A DNA stretch of 64,000 nucleotides from Zizania palustris (lineage: Eukaryota; Streptophyta; Magnoliopsida; Poales; Poaceae): the NCBI GenBank assembly GCA_019279435.1, contig JAAALK010000289.1:50099164-50163163 (forward strand), written 5' to 3'. The notes beneath the pieces are model-generated. The model was given only the letters and a program-made list of their open reading frames with translations. It ran no database searches and was not told where the DNA came from. A program made the position numbers and the translations under genes. Positions 23,401 to 31,522 of this stretch are shown here, piece after piece; position 1 is the stretch's first letter; each line of letters opens with the position of its first letter.

Positions 23401-26400
23401 TCACAGGGGATCGACCCCGACACTGGTTAAGGTGGCTTCCTTGGGCAGAATATTGTTTTAACACTGCATTCCAGACAGCGCTCCGTGACACACCGTTCAA
23501 AGTGTTGTACGGGCGTCCACCGCCATCTCTTCGGTCATATGATAAGGGGTCTTCAAGAGTACAGGCAGTGGATCGGTCCCTCCAGGAACGAGATGAGTTC
23601 CTGATTGAAATCAGGGAAAGATTGCTCCAGGCGCAAGACTATGGCAAACGCTATTATGATGGCAAGCATCGTGACGTGTCTTTCAAGGAAGGGGATTGGG
23701 TTTGGGTCCGCTTACTACACCGACAAGCGGCATCACTTCCTGGTTTTCACCGTGGGAAGCTAGCTCCGCGTTTTTATGGACCATATCAGATTGTGGAGAA
23801 GATTGGGGATGTTGCGTATAAGCTAGCTTTGCCCCAAGGCGCTCGGATTCATGATGTATTTCACATTGGTGTCCTCAAGGCTTTTCATGGTACACCACCA
23901 GAATTACCACCAGCACTGCCGGCTCTATCTAATGGCAGGGTCTTGCCAAAGCCAGCCAAGGCTCTAAGGGGTCGGATTGCTCGGGGTATACAGGAGGTGT
24001 TGATTCAGTGGGAAGGACTTCCGCCGGCTGATGCTACATGGGAGAACATGGAAGAGTTCCGACTTCGCTATCCGGACTTCCAGCTCGAGGACGAGCTGTT
24101 TCCGAAGGACGGAAGAGATGTTAGAGTCGGAATTGTGTATCACCGTAGAGGGGCCAAGGACGCAAGGCAGAAGGCAGGCTTGAGCCCAGGCCCTGTGTGA
24201 GCCTTGTAAAGAATTCGGTTAGGATTCTGGTATTCCAGATAACAGAATTGGGTTGTACAAGAGTCTATAAATACTTTGAGTACTATGGGAATAAAGGCAA
24301 GCAGAATTCAGTTCAATCACTTCCTCCTATTCTTCGGCTCCTCCCCCTCTTGCTCCTATTCTCTCATCCCTTTCTCCCTACCGCCAGAACCCAAGAAAGC
24401 ATCCTGGAACCCCCTGGTTCCAGGCGTCCCGGGAGCAGGCCAGGTCCCAGCCACTCCTACCCCTTGCGCTCTCAACCGGCAACCCACCACAGAATTCAAG
24501 GTGTCTTAATTGATCTAACATTATTATGGTTTGCATTGCATTACACAATTTCATGAGATAATATGTGGTTGTCGGTTATTTTATAATATGAACTATGAAT
24601 TTTTTTATTTATCTAATATATTTTTTAGTTATTTAGTTGCATCAATGTTGAGTGTTTCCTATTTATATATATGTATAGAATATTATAATGATGAAAATTA
24701 TGTAAGTTATAAAAAACAGTCAGCTTACAACAATTTTTTCACAGCAGCTTCAACCAAACGACTTTTAGCTTTTTCACAGCAGACAGCTCACAGCAGCTTT
24801 TTCACAGCGGGCAGCTCACAGCAGCTTTTTCACAGCTCACAGCAGAACCAAACGCACCCTAAGTTTTCATCATCTTGGATTTGATGCTTGAAACCTGGTT
24901 TGTTTGAACTATGAAACAGTTGCTCCAGTCAAACATTATATGCCATTCACACATCTAAGCCAAACGTGATGCGGACAACTGAACAACACTTATGAACAGT
25001 TGAACACAATTTCTAAAGATATGTCATATATGTCACTCATCTACATTGTAAAAAGATTTTACTGACAAACTATTGGTTTCTCTAAGTTAACACGATCAAT
25101 CGACAAAAACAATAAAACACATAGAAACAACAATAGTTCCCAGTCCCCGCTAACCCATCCATTCATAAATTGAATAATTCAGGTGTTGTGCAATTTATAA
25201 GCAAATCAGTGATTCATTTGCCCAGTTTAGTCAATCGAACTCTAGTCTTGTAAGAAATACTGGAAATCTGGAATAACCACCACTCTCAAATATGCATGCT
25301 TAAACAGCGTATGTAAAAAATGCATAAACTGCATGTAATTTAAGATATTTGTCATAAACAAGATCCAATTTGCACAATTGCAACTTGTAGCTGAAGAGTA
25401 CTAATGTTTATACCAGTCTAAAGCCAAAACAATCAACCATATAAGGATGCAGACCCTGACAAATGGAGCTTTCGACAGGGCAAACTGGACCATGGTTCAC
25501 CAGCTTTTAAAAAAATGGTTTCTATGCGTACATAATTGATGCCTCTTTATGGTAATTTTATCCATTTGCTTCCTTGATTCCTTCTAAGTTGGGGACTTGG
25601 AGCATATTGCGTCTTGATTGGTCTCAATCACTCTTACTAGTAACTAGTCACTATGACATAATTATGAAATTTAAGAACCCATATGACCTATGATTGTTCC
25701 TTGTAGGATTGCATACATATAACTATACTCAGTAGGCAACATTTGGGAGGGGAAGGGAGGGTTATCTTGTAAGTTATGAGTTATGACCATGTTCCTACTT
25801 CAAGATAGGTTATCAAAATAGTCAGCGATGAAGAAAGTAGATGCTTCATTGCTGCAGAAAATATTGAAAGTGGTAAAAGAATATAAGAAATGACTTACTT
25901 GGACCAAGAGTGACCAGGTGGTCCAAACGGGTGTGCACGGGCTGATCTGTTTGGTGATTCAAAACCCAAATCATTGTGTATAGCTTTTTCTGAAACTTCG
26001 TGTGAAAGGAACAGACTGCCTGTATCAAGAGGCAATTGCTGGAAGGATTGCTGCAGCCATGAATCATTGTCATCCAAAGTAGAACCCAACGGACTTCTTG
26101 TTCCACCACTCAAATGACTAACACCATGGCTAAATTGATTTTTGCTTGATAGAAGCCACTCACTCTGAGGTCCTCGTAGACCTAAACTGTCATGAACCAA
26201 TGGTGTGCTCCACATTTGCCATGTGCCATGTTCATTGCTAGACTCAGGCAAATGAGAACCATTAGGCCCATTTGCAATTGAGTGCCTAATAGGATTTTCC
26301 TCGACAGTTCGTGCTCTTGATAGAGGAGACTCAATTGGTGAAGGTTTCACATGTGCTTCCTTGGTGATGTCACTAGAGATGAACCCGCTATCCAAGTCCA

Positions 26401-28292
26401 TAGGGAAGTTATCAAGGGACTCCGAGACTGGCCCAAGCAATGCAATTGCATCTGGGTCATAGCATGGTTCCTCGAATTGTTCTGGTTCTTCATATACCAT
26501 TGGTTCTGGCTCACTATTGAAGGGCATATGTCCAGCCGGAAAATAAGATAGTGGCATGTTGGCAGGTGCTCCATTCACTGGTGGAAAACCTGGAAATTGC
26601 ATGGAATGGCTTGAACTTAGATTACTATCTAGAGGGGGATACTGAGACAGGAAGATTTGAGCATTGCTAATTTGTGCTCCATTTGATCCTGACTGCCCAT
26701 TTTTTTCACGTGCTGAAGCAGGAACATCAGGACAAGGTGACACTGATGCTGAGCGACTAAACAGTTGGTGCCATGACTTTTTAAGGCCAGTAGGGTGTGG
26801 TTGCACATTTGGACTGACCTGCATAGCATAACCAAATAAAAACAAGGTATATGTAAGATGATAGTTAGGGTGAAAACAGCTACTGGCATATGTTCTAATC
26901 ATAAAAAAATAGAATGCATCAATAATGCCTTGTTACTCACAGGTCGATGCAAATTAGTCAAAGAATTTGTAGCTCCAACTGTAGCAGAATTGGCTGTTGC
27001 AGGAGGTTGGGCATCTTTTTTTACTACATTACTCTGGTCAGTTACAGTAACAAGCGGTTTAGTCACCTTGTTAACTTGAGGAAAAGGAGTCTGAGCACTT
27101 CTACCAAAAAAGAACTGCCACCAAAACCTCTCGAAGAAGATAATAAACTTCCTGTCATACGGCCAAAGTACTTTGCCCTGCTCTGTACTGTCTTACTACC
27201 CTGGTTGTTAGCTTCAAAGTTATGGTGCTTATAACCCTCAGATGTAACTCTTGATGCATCCCGTTTCTCTGGCTCGTTTCTTTTATCAAAGTCCCTCTTT
27301 CTCTCCCCTTCCCTGCCTGCTCTTCTCTCAATATCATCACAATCTGAATTGCTTTTGCTTGATCCCTTATCCTTCTCGTCCTTCCTCTTCCTCTCCAGCC
27401 GCTTCCGTTCCACTTCCTTCCTAGCATCCTTCTCCCCAACAGGGGTAGCGCCTTTGGATCGCTCTTCAGCCTCTGCCTTCTCATCCCTTAGCCTCCTCCG
27501 TTCCTCCACAAGCTTTGCCATCTCTTCCCGTTGCTTGTGTTCCTCCTCCTCTAGCATTTCCTTCTCCAGCCTCGCCAACCTCTTCTCCTCCGCCTTCCTT
27601 TTCGCCTTCTCCAATCTGGTCTCCTCAGCCTTTGCTCCATTATCCCCTCCTTTTGCTAATCTTTTGCCATCACGGCCCAAGCCTTCCCCATCCCCTGAGG
27701 AGCCAGATCTGAGCACTTTCCTCCAAAACCATCTCATGCTCACACAAAAGCAAGATAACAAGCGCCATGAGAATCCCGAGTACAATTTATCAGACGAGCA
27801 GTGCAAGTCGAGCCAGTAGGCTGGGTCACCAGTAGCATTTGCCCAATCCTGACTGCAAGGCCACCCCGTCGGGACCTTCCCCGTAGGACCGAGGTCAAGC
27901 ACCGGCCGTTTGGATACGTGGCCGCAGTACGAGCACATGAACTTTCCACCGCCGGGGTTCTGGTCGCGGTAGGGGTTGTTGCAGTTGCGGCAGCGGCGGG
28001 TGGCGGTCTTGCGCAGCTTCTGGAGTTCGAGGGCGTGGGCGCGGCGCTCCTCGCGGAGGCGGGCGGAGCAGCGGTCGCGCCAGAGGGAAAGGCGAGGGAG
28101 GAGGATCTCATACCAGAAGAGGGTGAGGAGGAGGACGGAGACGCAGGCGAGCCGCGAGGAGGTGACCTCGAAGCGGTAGGCGGCGGGGAGGAGCTGCGAG
28201 AGCGCCCAGAGGAGGATGAGCGGGAGCACGAGCCACGGCAGCATGGTGGCGACGCGCCGCGACCACCGTTGCACGGCGCACAGTATACACAT
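17266..28292 (-). CDS. NST1-like (stress response NST1-like) plant membrane protein, three exons, apparent 1-nt frameshift in exon 1
   Basis: Exons are 28292-26941, 26818-25899 and 17404-17266, all with GT-AG borders. The product would be about 803 aa. It starts MCILCAVQRWSRRVATMLPW. Two hydrophobic segments (~16-38, ~47-66) are followed by a CX2CX15CX2C zinc-ribbon-like motif (CRNC..CSYC, ~101-123), a long Lys/Glu-rich coiled coil (~215-345), a Ser/Pro-rich region with GLKKSWHQLFSRSAS at the start of exon 2, and the conserved tail PDVQSVWSF in exon 3. Exon phases only agree if one base is added in exon 1: the T6 run (27106-27111) moves the frame to a stop at 27063-27065, whereas the +1 frame is open to the donor and phases correctly. 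This is either a sequencing error or a true null allele. An in-frame ATG further upstream (28472) exists, but the start at 28292 fits the conserved N-terminus. Molecular function is unproven. Confidence 0.8.
17517..17749. mobile_element. Stowaway-type MITE (233 bp)
   Basis: The ends CTCCCTCCATGTATTATG and ..AATATGGAACAAAGGGAG are inverted repeats flanked by TA at 17515-17516 and 17750-17751. These are the hallmarks of Tc1/mariner-derived Stowaway elements in grasses. Confidence 0.85.
19358..19731 (+). repeat. 5' LTR of the Reina-like element
   Basis: TGTTAGAGTC...CCACCACA, with a TATAAATA box at 19505-19512. Confidence 0.93.
19505..19512 (+). promoter_or_regulatory. TATA box of the Reina-like 5' LTR
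   Basis: TATAAATA in the middle of the 374-bp LTR, repeated in the 3' copy near 24266-24273. Confidence 0.7.
19735..19746 (+). other. Primer binding site (tRNA-iMet) of the Reina-like element
   Basis: TGGTATCAGAGC begins 4 bases after the LTR end. Confidence 0.88.
19767..24200 (+). CDS. Gag-Pol polyprotein of the Reina-like chromovirus (single ORF, 1477 aa)
   Basis: The start MSSGSMDAS was chosen because it is the first ATG after the PBS; the frame is also open upstream into the LTR. Approximate positions: Gag capsid region (FDGKSDPLNWLNHCEQFF) 118-280; zinc knuckle CYNCDEKFVRGHKC ~314; aspartic protease LVDSGSTHNFIH ~386; RT with catalytic FFDDILIYS ~700; RNase H with CDASGSGIGAVL ~847; integrase zinc finger (H..H near 1036, CAIC near 1069); integrase core D ~1119, D ~1161, E ~1197; chromodomain (IQEVLIQWEGLPPADATWEN) ~1405-1435. 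No stop or frameshift. The last ~27 codons are read from the 3' LTR, so the PPT is coding. It makes the particle, copies RNA to DNA and integrates it; the chromodomain is expected to guide integration to particular chromatin. Confidence 0.93.
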   Translation: MSSGSMDASTTTGEGAMEKLQQDLAAMLKIVSTLASKADLAELNRAVAVATARVNSLEQQVGGNTTGASPVLPRWGGDGILPPPNRSPRNNLQQNQANNGSPEAPTSGGIPRFYKLEFPRFDGKSDPLNWLNHCEQFFRGQRTDEGDRVWLATYHLTDTAQEWYYHYEHNHGPPNWETFKTLCHVRFGPAVRSNPLGELKRLSQTDSVEKYMERFLALASHLNDPLSERQQVQLFIAGLQEDIGVDVELQRPTNMQEAMSIARAYEKKSARQISTRGTPRTVFKNNVAAPTGEAPQRQLRRFSPEELAERRKLGLCYNCDEKFVRGHKCARLFYIECVSDEATEWELLEEQESEPHISLNALSGIGGGNTMRLLVRLSGGVSLTALVDSGSTHNFIHAQSAQQLGLTLEPVRQGLRVVVANGDRLDSPGRCRNLQLDIGGEFFRVDCFALELYTVDIILGTQWLCTLGPILWDFVNMRMAIWRNTTGITREVTLSGITENRPACCAVLSNNELLQPLLTEFRTLFAEPQGLPPARIFDHRIHLKPGTEPIAVRPYRYPQLQKDELEKQCTAMLKQGIIRPSTSAFSSPVLLVRKQDGSWRFCVDYRALNAATSKDKFPIPMVEELLDELHGAKFFSKLDLRSGYHQVRMNTADVHMTAFRTHQGHFEFLVLPFGLTNAPATFQALMNTVLEPFLRRFVLVFFDDILIYSRTWSEHLQHLRAVLTALRTNQLVLKESKCSFGKQQVGYLGHVVSASGVAMDQQKVEAIREWPTPRSPRTVRAFLGLAGYYRKFIQNYGLIAAPLSALLKKEAFRWSPEAEAAFQALKDALSSSPVLQLPEFTKSFIVECDASGSGIGAVLHQGKGALAFFSKPLTPRHNGLAAYERELIGLVQAVRHWRAYLWGRQFIVRTDHYSLKFLLDQRLATIPQHRWVSKLMGFDFTVEFKSGRHNVVADALSRREGGIESAAMAISGPSFDIFDCLRQEVESEDSLRSLRDEILAGGRSTSWSFTDGLILKDGRIYVPVSSPNLQAILGAAHMGHEGVERTLHRLRTDFSVPDAKKMVQDFVRACAICQKNKTEHLHPAGLLQPLHVPARVWEDVAMDFIEGLPRIHGKSVILTVVDRLSKYAHFLALGHPYTATSVAQVFFNEIVRLHGIPSSIVSDRDTVFTSTFWKELFRLSGVKLNLSSAFHPQSDGQSEAANRVIGMYLRCLTGDRPRHWLRWLPWAEYCFNTAFQTALRDTPFKVLYGRPPPSLRSYDKGSSRVQAVDRSLQERDEFLIEIRERLLQAQDYGKRYYDGKHRDVSFKEGDWVWVRLLHRQAASLPGFHRGKLAPRFYGPYQIVEKIGDVAYKLALPQGARIHDVFHIGVLKAFHGTPPELPPALPALSNGRVLPKPAKALRGRIARGIQEVLIQWEGLPPADATWENMEEFRLRYPDFQLEDELFPKDGRDVRVGIVYHRRGAKDARQKAGLSPGPV
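24111..24118 (+). other. Polypurine tract of the Reina-like element
   Basis: GGAAGAGA directly precedes the 3' LTR start TGTTAGAG and lies inside the open reading frame. Confidence 0.7.
24119..24491 (+). repeat. 3' LTR of the Reina-like element
   Basis: Same as the 5' LTR except ACTATGG versus ACTTATGG. It is followed by the GAATT duplication. Confidence 0.93.
25899..26818 (-). other. NST1-like exon 2
   Basis: Acceptor TATGCAG|GTCAGTCC at 26819 and donor TCCAA|GTAAGT at 25898. It is open throughout and 920 bp long (phase 2 exit). Confidence 0.82.
26941..28292 (-). other. NST1-like exon 1
   Basis: It runs from ATG 28292 to the donor CGACCT|GTGAGT at 26940. It holds the membrane segments, the zinc-ribbon-like motif and the coiled coil. 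The suspected single-base loss is in the A6/T6 run at 27106-27111. Confidence 0.8.
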
Positions 28293-28850
28293 TATCTGGC
28301 CGCCTCCGCCTCCGCCTCCGTAGCCGTCGCCCGGTCGATCGCCAGCGCCTTGGAATGCGCTTCCTCTCTCAAACCCTAGGGTATCAGTTGCTTGCCCGGT
28401 CGGGATTGCTGCGATGCGATGCGGCAGGGAAGGGAAAGCTTCAAATGGAGGAGAAAGAGAGGGGAAATCCAATTAAAGGCGGTTCCTTTAATGTGCGGGA
28501 TTAGAAGAGATTGGGAATGGAGATCGGGAGTTCGAGGAGGTGGGTGGTAGCCATGGCGAAAACCCTAGCTTTCGGATTGCCTCTCCTTGGCTCCCTAATT
28601 TCCTCCCTTTTTTTCCTCCTCTTTTCGCAAGGGAAGGATAAAGCGTCTAGAATACAATTCCTCTTTTTTCCCCTCTTTTCCATAGTTATTTTTAGGGATG
28701 GGTTTTCTCATGTTTTGATTCTTCTAGATCTGAGTACTCCTACCCTACTATAAAATGAAACAAAATATAGCCAGTTTATACATTTTTGTAACATGGGATT
28801 TTCATAGAAATCATCCAAAGATCCTAACCATGCATTTGCAAAAGGAAGAG
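28293..28850 (-). promoter_or_regulatory. 5' UTR and promoter region of the NST1-like gene
   Basis: Minus-strand leader with a glycine-codon-like GGC/GGA run and telo-box-like AAACCCTAG words (near 28373 and 28560), frequent near plant housekeeping-gene starts. No TATA box is obvious. Confidence 0.4.
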
Positions 28851-29335
28851 TTGATCATTTACCACTCAAAATTGTGGCTTCAATCATTTGCCACATAAAA
28901 ATTTAATTTTGACTAAATACTACCAAAACTTTGACATCTACTAATTTAATTTATTTTAATGTTTTCCTCTATTGAAAAGACGTGTATACCCTTTGTATCA
29001 TCTTCGTCATTGCTTGGTGCCGCTTTTGTCTCCCTTGTGTCATCATTCGGTGCTATTGCCTGACACCTCCCTTGCTCCATGTCAATCACCCTTTTTAGAG
29101 GAATTTAGTGGATAAGAAACCATGACACAATAAAAAACTAGGACAAAATGACAGACAGTGGTGGCCGTCGAGGGAGGACATAGATGATATAAAAGTTGTA
29201 TATGTCTTTTCGATGGAAGAGAAAAAAACTAAAATAAATTAAATTAGCAGCCAAAGTTTTAAGTAGCATTTGATCGAAGCCAAATTTTTAGATGACAAAT
29301 GATCAAAACACATAGTTTAGAATGACAAATAATCA
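28851..29335. mobile_element. Non-autonomous element with long (~140-bp) inverted repeats
   Basis: The left arm (28851 to ~28988) and the reverse complement of ~29200-29335 align over their whole length, sharing blocks such as CTAATTTAATTTATTTTA and GAAAAGAC. Long inverted arms suggest a Mutator-like or foldback element. I found no convincing target duplication. Confidence 0.6.
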
Positions 29336-29966
29336 ATTTTTTCCTTTACAAAATACAATGTATTGAGATTCATATGTATATTCCATCTAAGGCTTTCTGG
29401 TTTTCCTTTCATTAAAGTTTCCCTGGCCTTAATGCAACATCTTACTTTGTTTCTATTGATTATTTTCAGTTTGATAATACCATAATTTAGATTCTTCCTC
29501 CCTAATTGTTCACTCTACTAGTGTTTCTTTTCTCCTTAGCATTTGTTGCTTTATGCCGCCTCCTTTTCAAGAGAGCACGGAAGGAATGTTTAGTGTAATC
29601 TTCCTTCATATATGTAATGGAAAGTAAGCTTAGATCCATTTGTTATGTAATTATCATGTCTTTTTTATACTATATATTGTATTGTTATGAGTTGATACAA
29701 CAAAATAACACCCGAATATGTCCAGAAAGGAATATGTTCGCATTATAAAATATTTACATGGAAATGCATTCATTCGGTATCATTGTTTTTATTTAGTTTC
29801 ATTTTGTTTTCTAAAATGTTGTAATAACGTGAACTCCCCTATAATATTACAACCTATAATTAGATTTGATTGTCTATATTCGTTATATTTTATTGTATTA
29901 AATGCAGTACTAAATTATAAATTATAAGTAGAAATATCGAGCAAACCTCGGTTTTATAGACAAGAC
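29336..29966. other. AT-rich intergenic DNA, nothing recognised
   Basis: No supported ORF or repeat boundary. Confidence 0.5.
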
Positions 29967-29969
29967 TAA

Positions 29970-31043
29970 GGTACTGTTTGTTTGAGCTTTTACTTTCCAA
30001 AAGTTGACTTTTGGCTTTTGATTTTGGATTGCTGGCTTTCTAAAAGCTAGCTTTTTGAAAGCTGAGATCTGTTTGGCAACTCAGCTTCTATAGCCGAAAC
30101 ATGCTAAAAATTACTACCATTTCATAATAAACGTCGGCTCCATATCATGAAGATATCAAACATCATTTGCCAAGCATGTTCAAAGAATTTACACTTTACT
30201 ACTGTTACAATTTCACAACTAGACAAGAACAATAAAAAAATACTGAATGTAAATAAAAATGTACTAAATAGCAGACAAAAAGTTTAGCAAGAATGTATTA
30301 GACATCCAAGTTCAGTTCAATCAGATCCGGTGTCAATTCCATCTACAAATACAAGATGAGAAACATGAGAAAATGGTAAAAACGTCATCGCAAGATTGCA
30401 ACCAACGAGAAAGAGAATCAAACTAAGTTATAGAAAAAATCGTGAGCAGAAGGAGGAGGACAGCCGGCGCAGCGCGGAGGGAAGGCGGTCCCAGCCTGCC
30501 AGCCGCGCCATCGCTCCCTCCCACGTCGTGCGGCCGTGGGGTGCCGTCGGGCTGACAGCATCACGCGACGGGAAGGAGCCCTCCCCCATGCCCTCCTCGA
30601 TGCCACTGCCCTCCGCCTCAACCATCACCCCACACAACAAAAGGAGTCACCGCGCATGCATCGGCTCCGCTCAACTCACCTCACTTAGGGTCTTCCGCTC
30701 TCCCACGAGTTCTAGAAGGTTTGCAAGGCGGCGCCGGAGGGAGTTCGACACACAAGGGGAGGATGCGGTGGAGAAGTGGTGGCGGCGAAAGGAGGGGAGG
30801 AGAGGGTTTCACGGCAAAAAAGAAAAAAGAGCATACCGGTTTGGCACTTTACTGATGGCAGACGGGTAATTAATCCCGGAAGCTCAACAGAAACTCATTT
30901 TTTGCTACTTTTCAGCTTTCCATTGAAATGTGGCTTTCCAGATCTTTTTGTGGGTGAGAAACTAGGCTAGAAAGCTGGTTGTTTGTTTGAGCTTTCGGCT
31001 TCTGGGGACAAGAAGTTGGCTAAAAGCTCAAGCAAACAGGGCC
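29970..31043. mobile_element. Non-autonomous PIF/Harbinger-like element carrying a GC-rich insert
   Basis: The inverted ends GGTACTGTTTGTTTGAGCTT and (complement of the right end) GGCCCTGTTTGCTTGAGCTT are flanked by TAA on both sides (29967-29969, 31044-31046). The inside holds a GC-rich block (~30460-30800) unlike the AT-rich ends. It has no transposase. Confidence 0.65.
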
Positions 31044-31046
31044 TAA

Positions 31047-31517
31047 ACACATGGTACTATGTTAACTTTGTGTTATTAAAGCCAAATGCTTGTCTAATGC
31101 TATGGTTTGCTTGGGAGAGAGGCTAGCATTTACTTTTGTTACTTTTCTTTTTTACGGACGACGTTAATTTTTTCATAATATTTAATTATTTGTCTTATTA
31201 AAAAGTTAAAACAGTGTTTATTTGTTATAATTTGTTTTATTATTGAAGATCCTAACTTATTTTTTATATATTTATACAAACTTTTTGAATAAAATAAATG
31301 AATAAATGATCAAATGTCTTGTCAATTAAAAAATGATGGTAGTACTAAAGTTGTACTAGGAATTCAAAGAGAACATATAATTTGTATAAAAAAAATGGCT
31401 GCGTTAGCAGTCATACTTTCTTCGTGATGCTTGTTTTTTAGCTTTTGTTAAATAAAACGTGGTAGTATAATTTATTTGCAACAAAAACAATTTTATGGTT
31501 TAACTTTCATATTTGTA
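31047..31517. other. AT-rich intergenic DNA, nothing recognised
   Basis: This is the target region of element 2. No supported gene. Confidence 0.5.
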
Positions 31518-31522
31518 TTTAT
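31518..31522. repeat. Left target-site duplication of element 2
   Basis: TTTAT, matched at 42425-42429. Confidence 0.9.

Larger units (their letters stand above)
19358..24491 (+). mobile_element. Gypsy chromovirus, Reina-like, complete (5134 bp)
   Basis: Short LTRs of 374 bp (19358-19731) and 373 bp (24119-24491) differ by a single 1-bp indel that I can see. The target duplication GAATT flanks both ends (19353-19357, 24492-24496). A tRNA-Met PBS, one uninterrupted gag-pol frame and a C-terminal chromodomain fit the small Reina clade. Intact frame, identical LTRs and perfect duplication indicate a very recent, possibly autonomous insertion. Confidence 0.93.
19159..24859. mobile_element. Tourist/PIF-Harbinger-like element split by a retrotransposon
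   Basis: Perfect 16-bp inverted ends, GGGTGCGTTTGGTTCT (19159-19174) and its complement (24844-24859), are flanked by TAA on both sides (19156-19158, 24860-24862). Subterminal AAAAGCAG/CTGCTTTT words repeat many times. Without the inserted LTR element it would be about 560 bp and has no coding capacity. Confidence 0.85.
17405..25898 (-). other. NST1-like intron 2 (8.5 kb), carrying nested transposons
   Basis: Without the Reina element the intron would be about 3.35 kb. It contains a Stowaway MITE, a Tourist-like element and the chromovirus, which lies antisense to the gene. The remaining stretches (17750-19155 and 24863-25898) hold nothing else I can name. Confidence 0.75.

Noticed and set aside
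28293..28472. An N-terminal extension of the NST1-like protein from the ATG at 28472
   Set aside because: The added residues are low-complexity and Gly-rich, and the conserved family N-terminus begins MCILC at 28292. It remains possible as a 5' UTR ORF.
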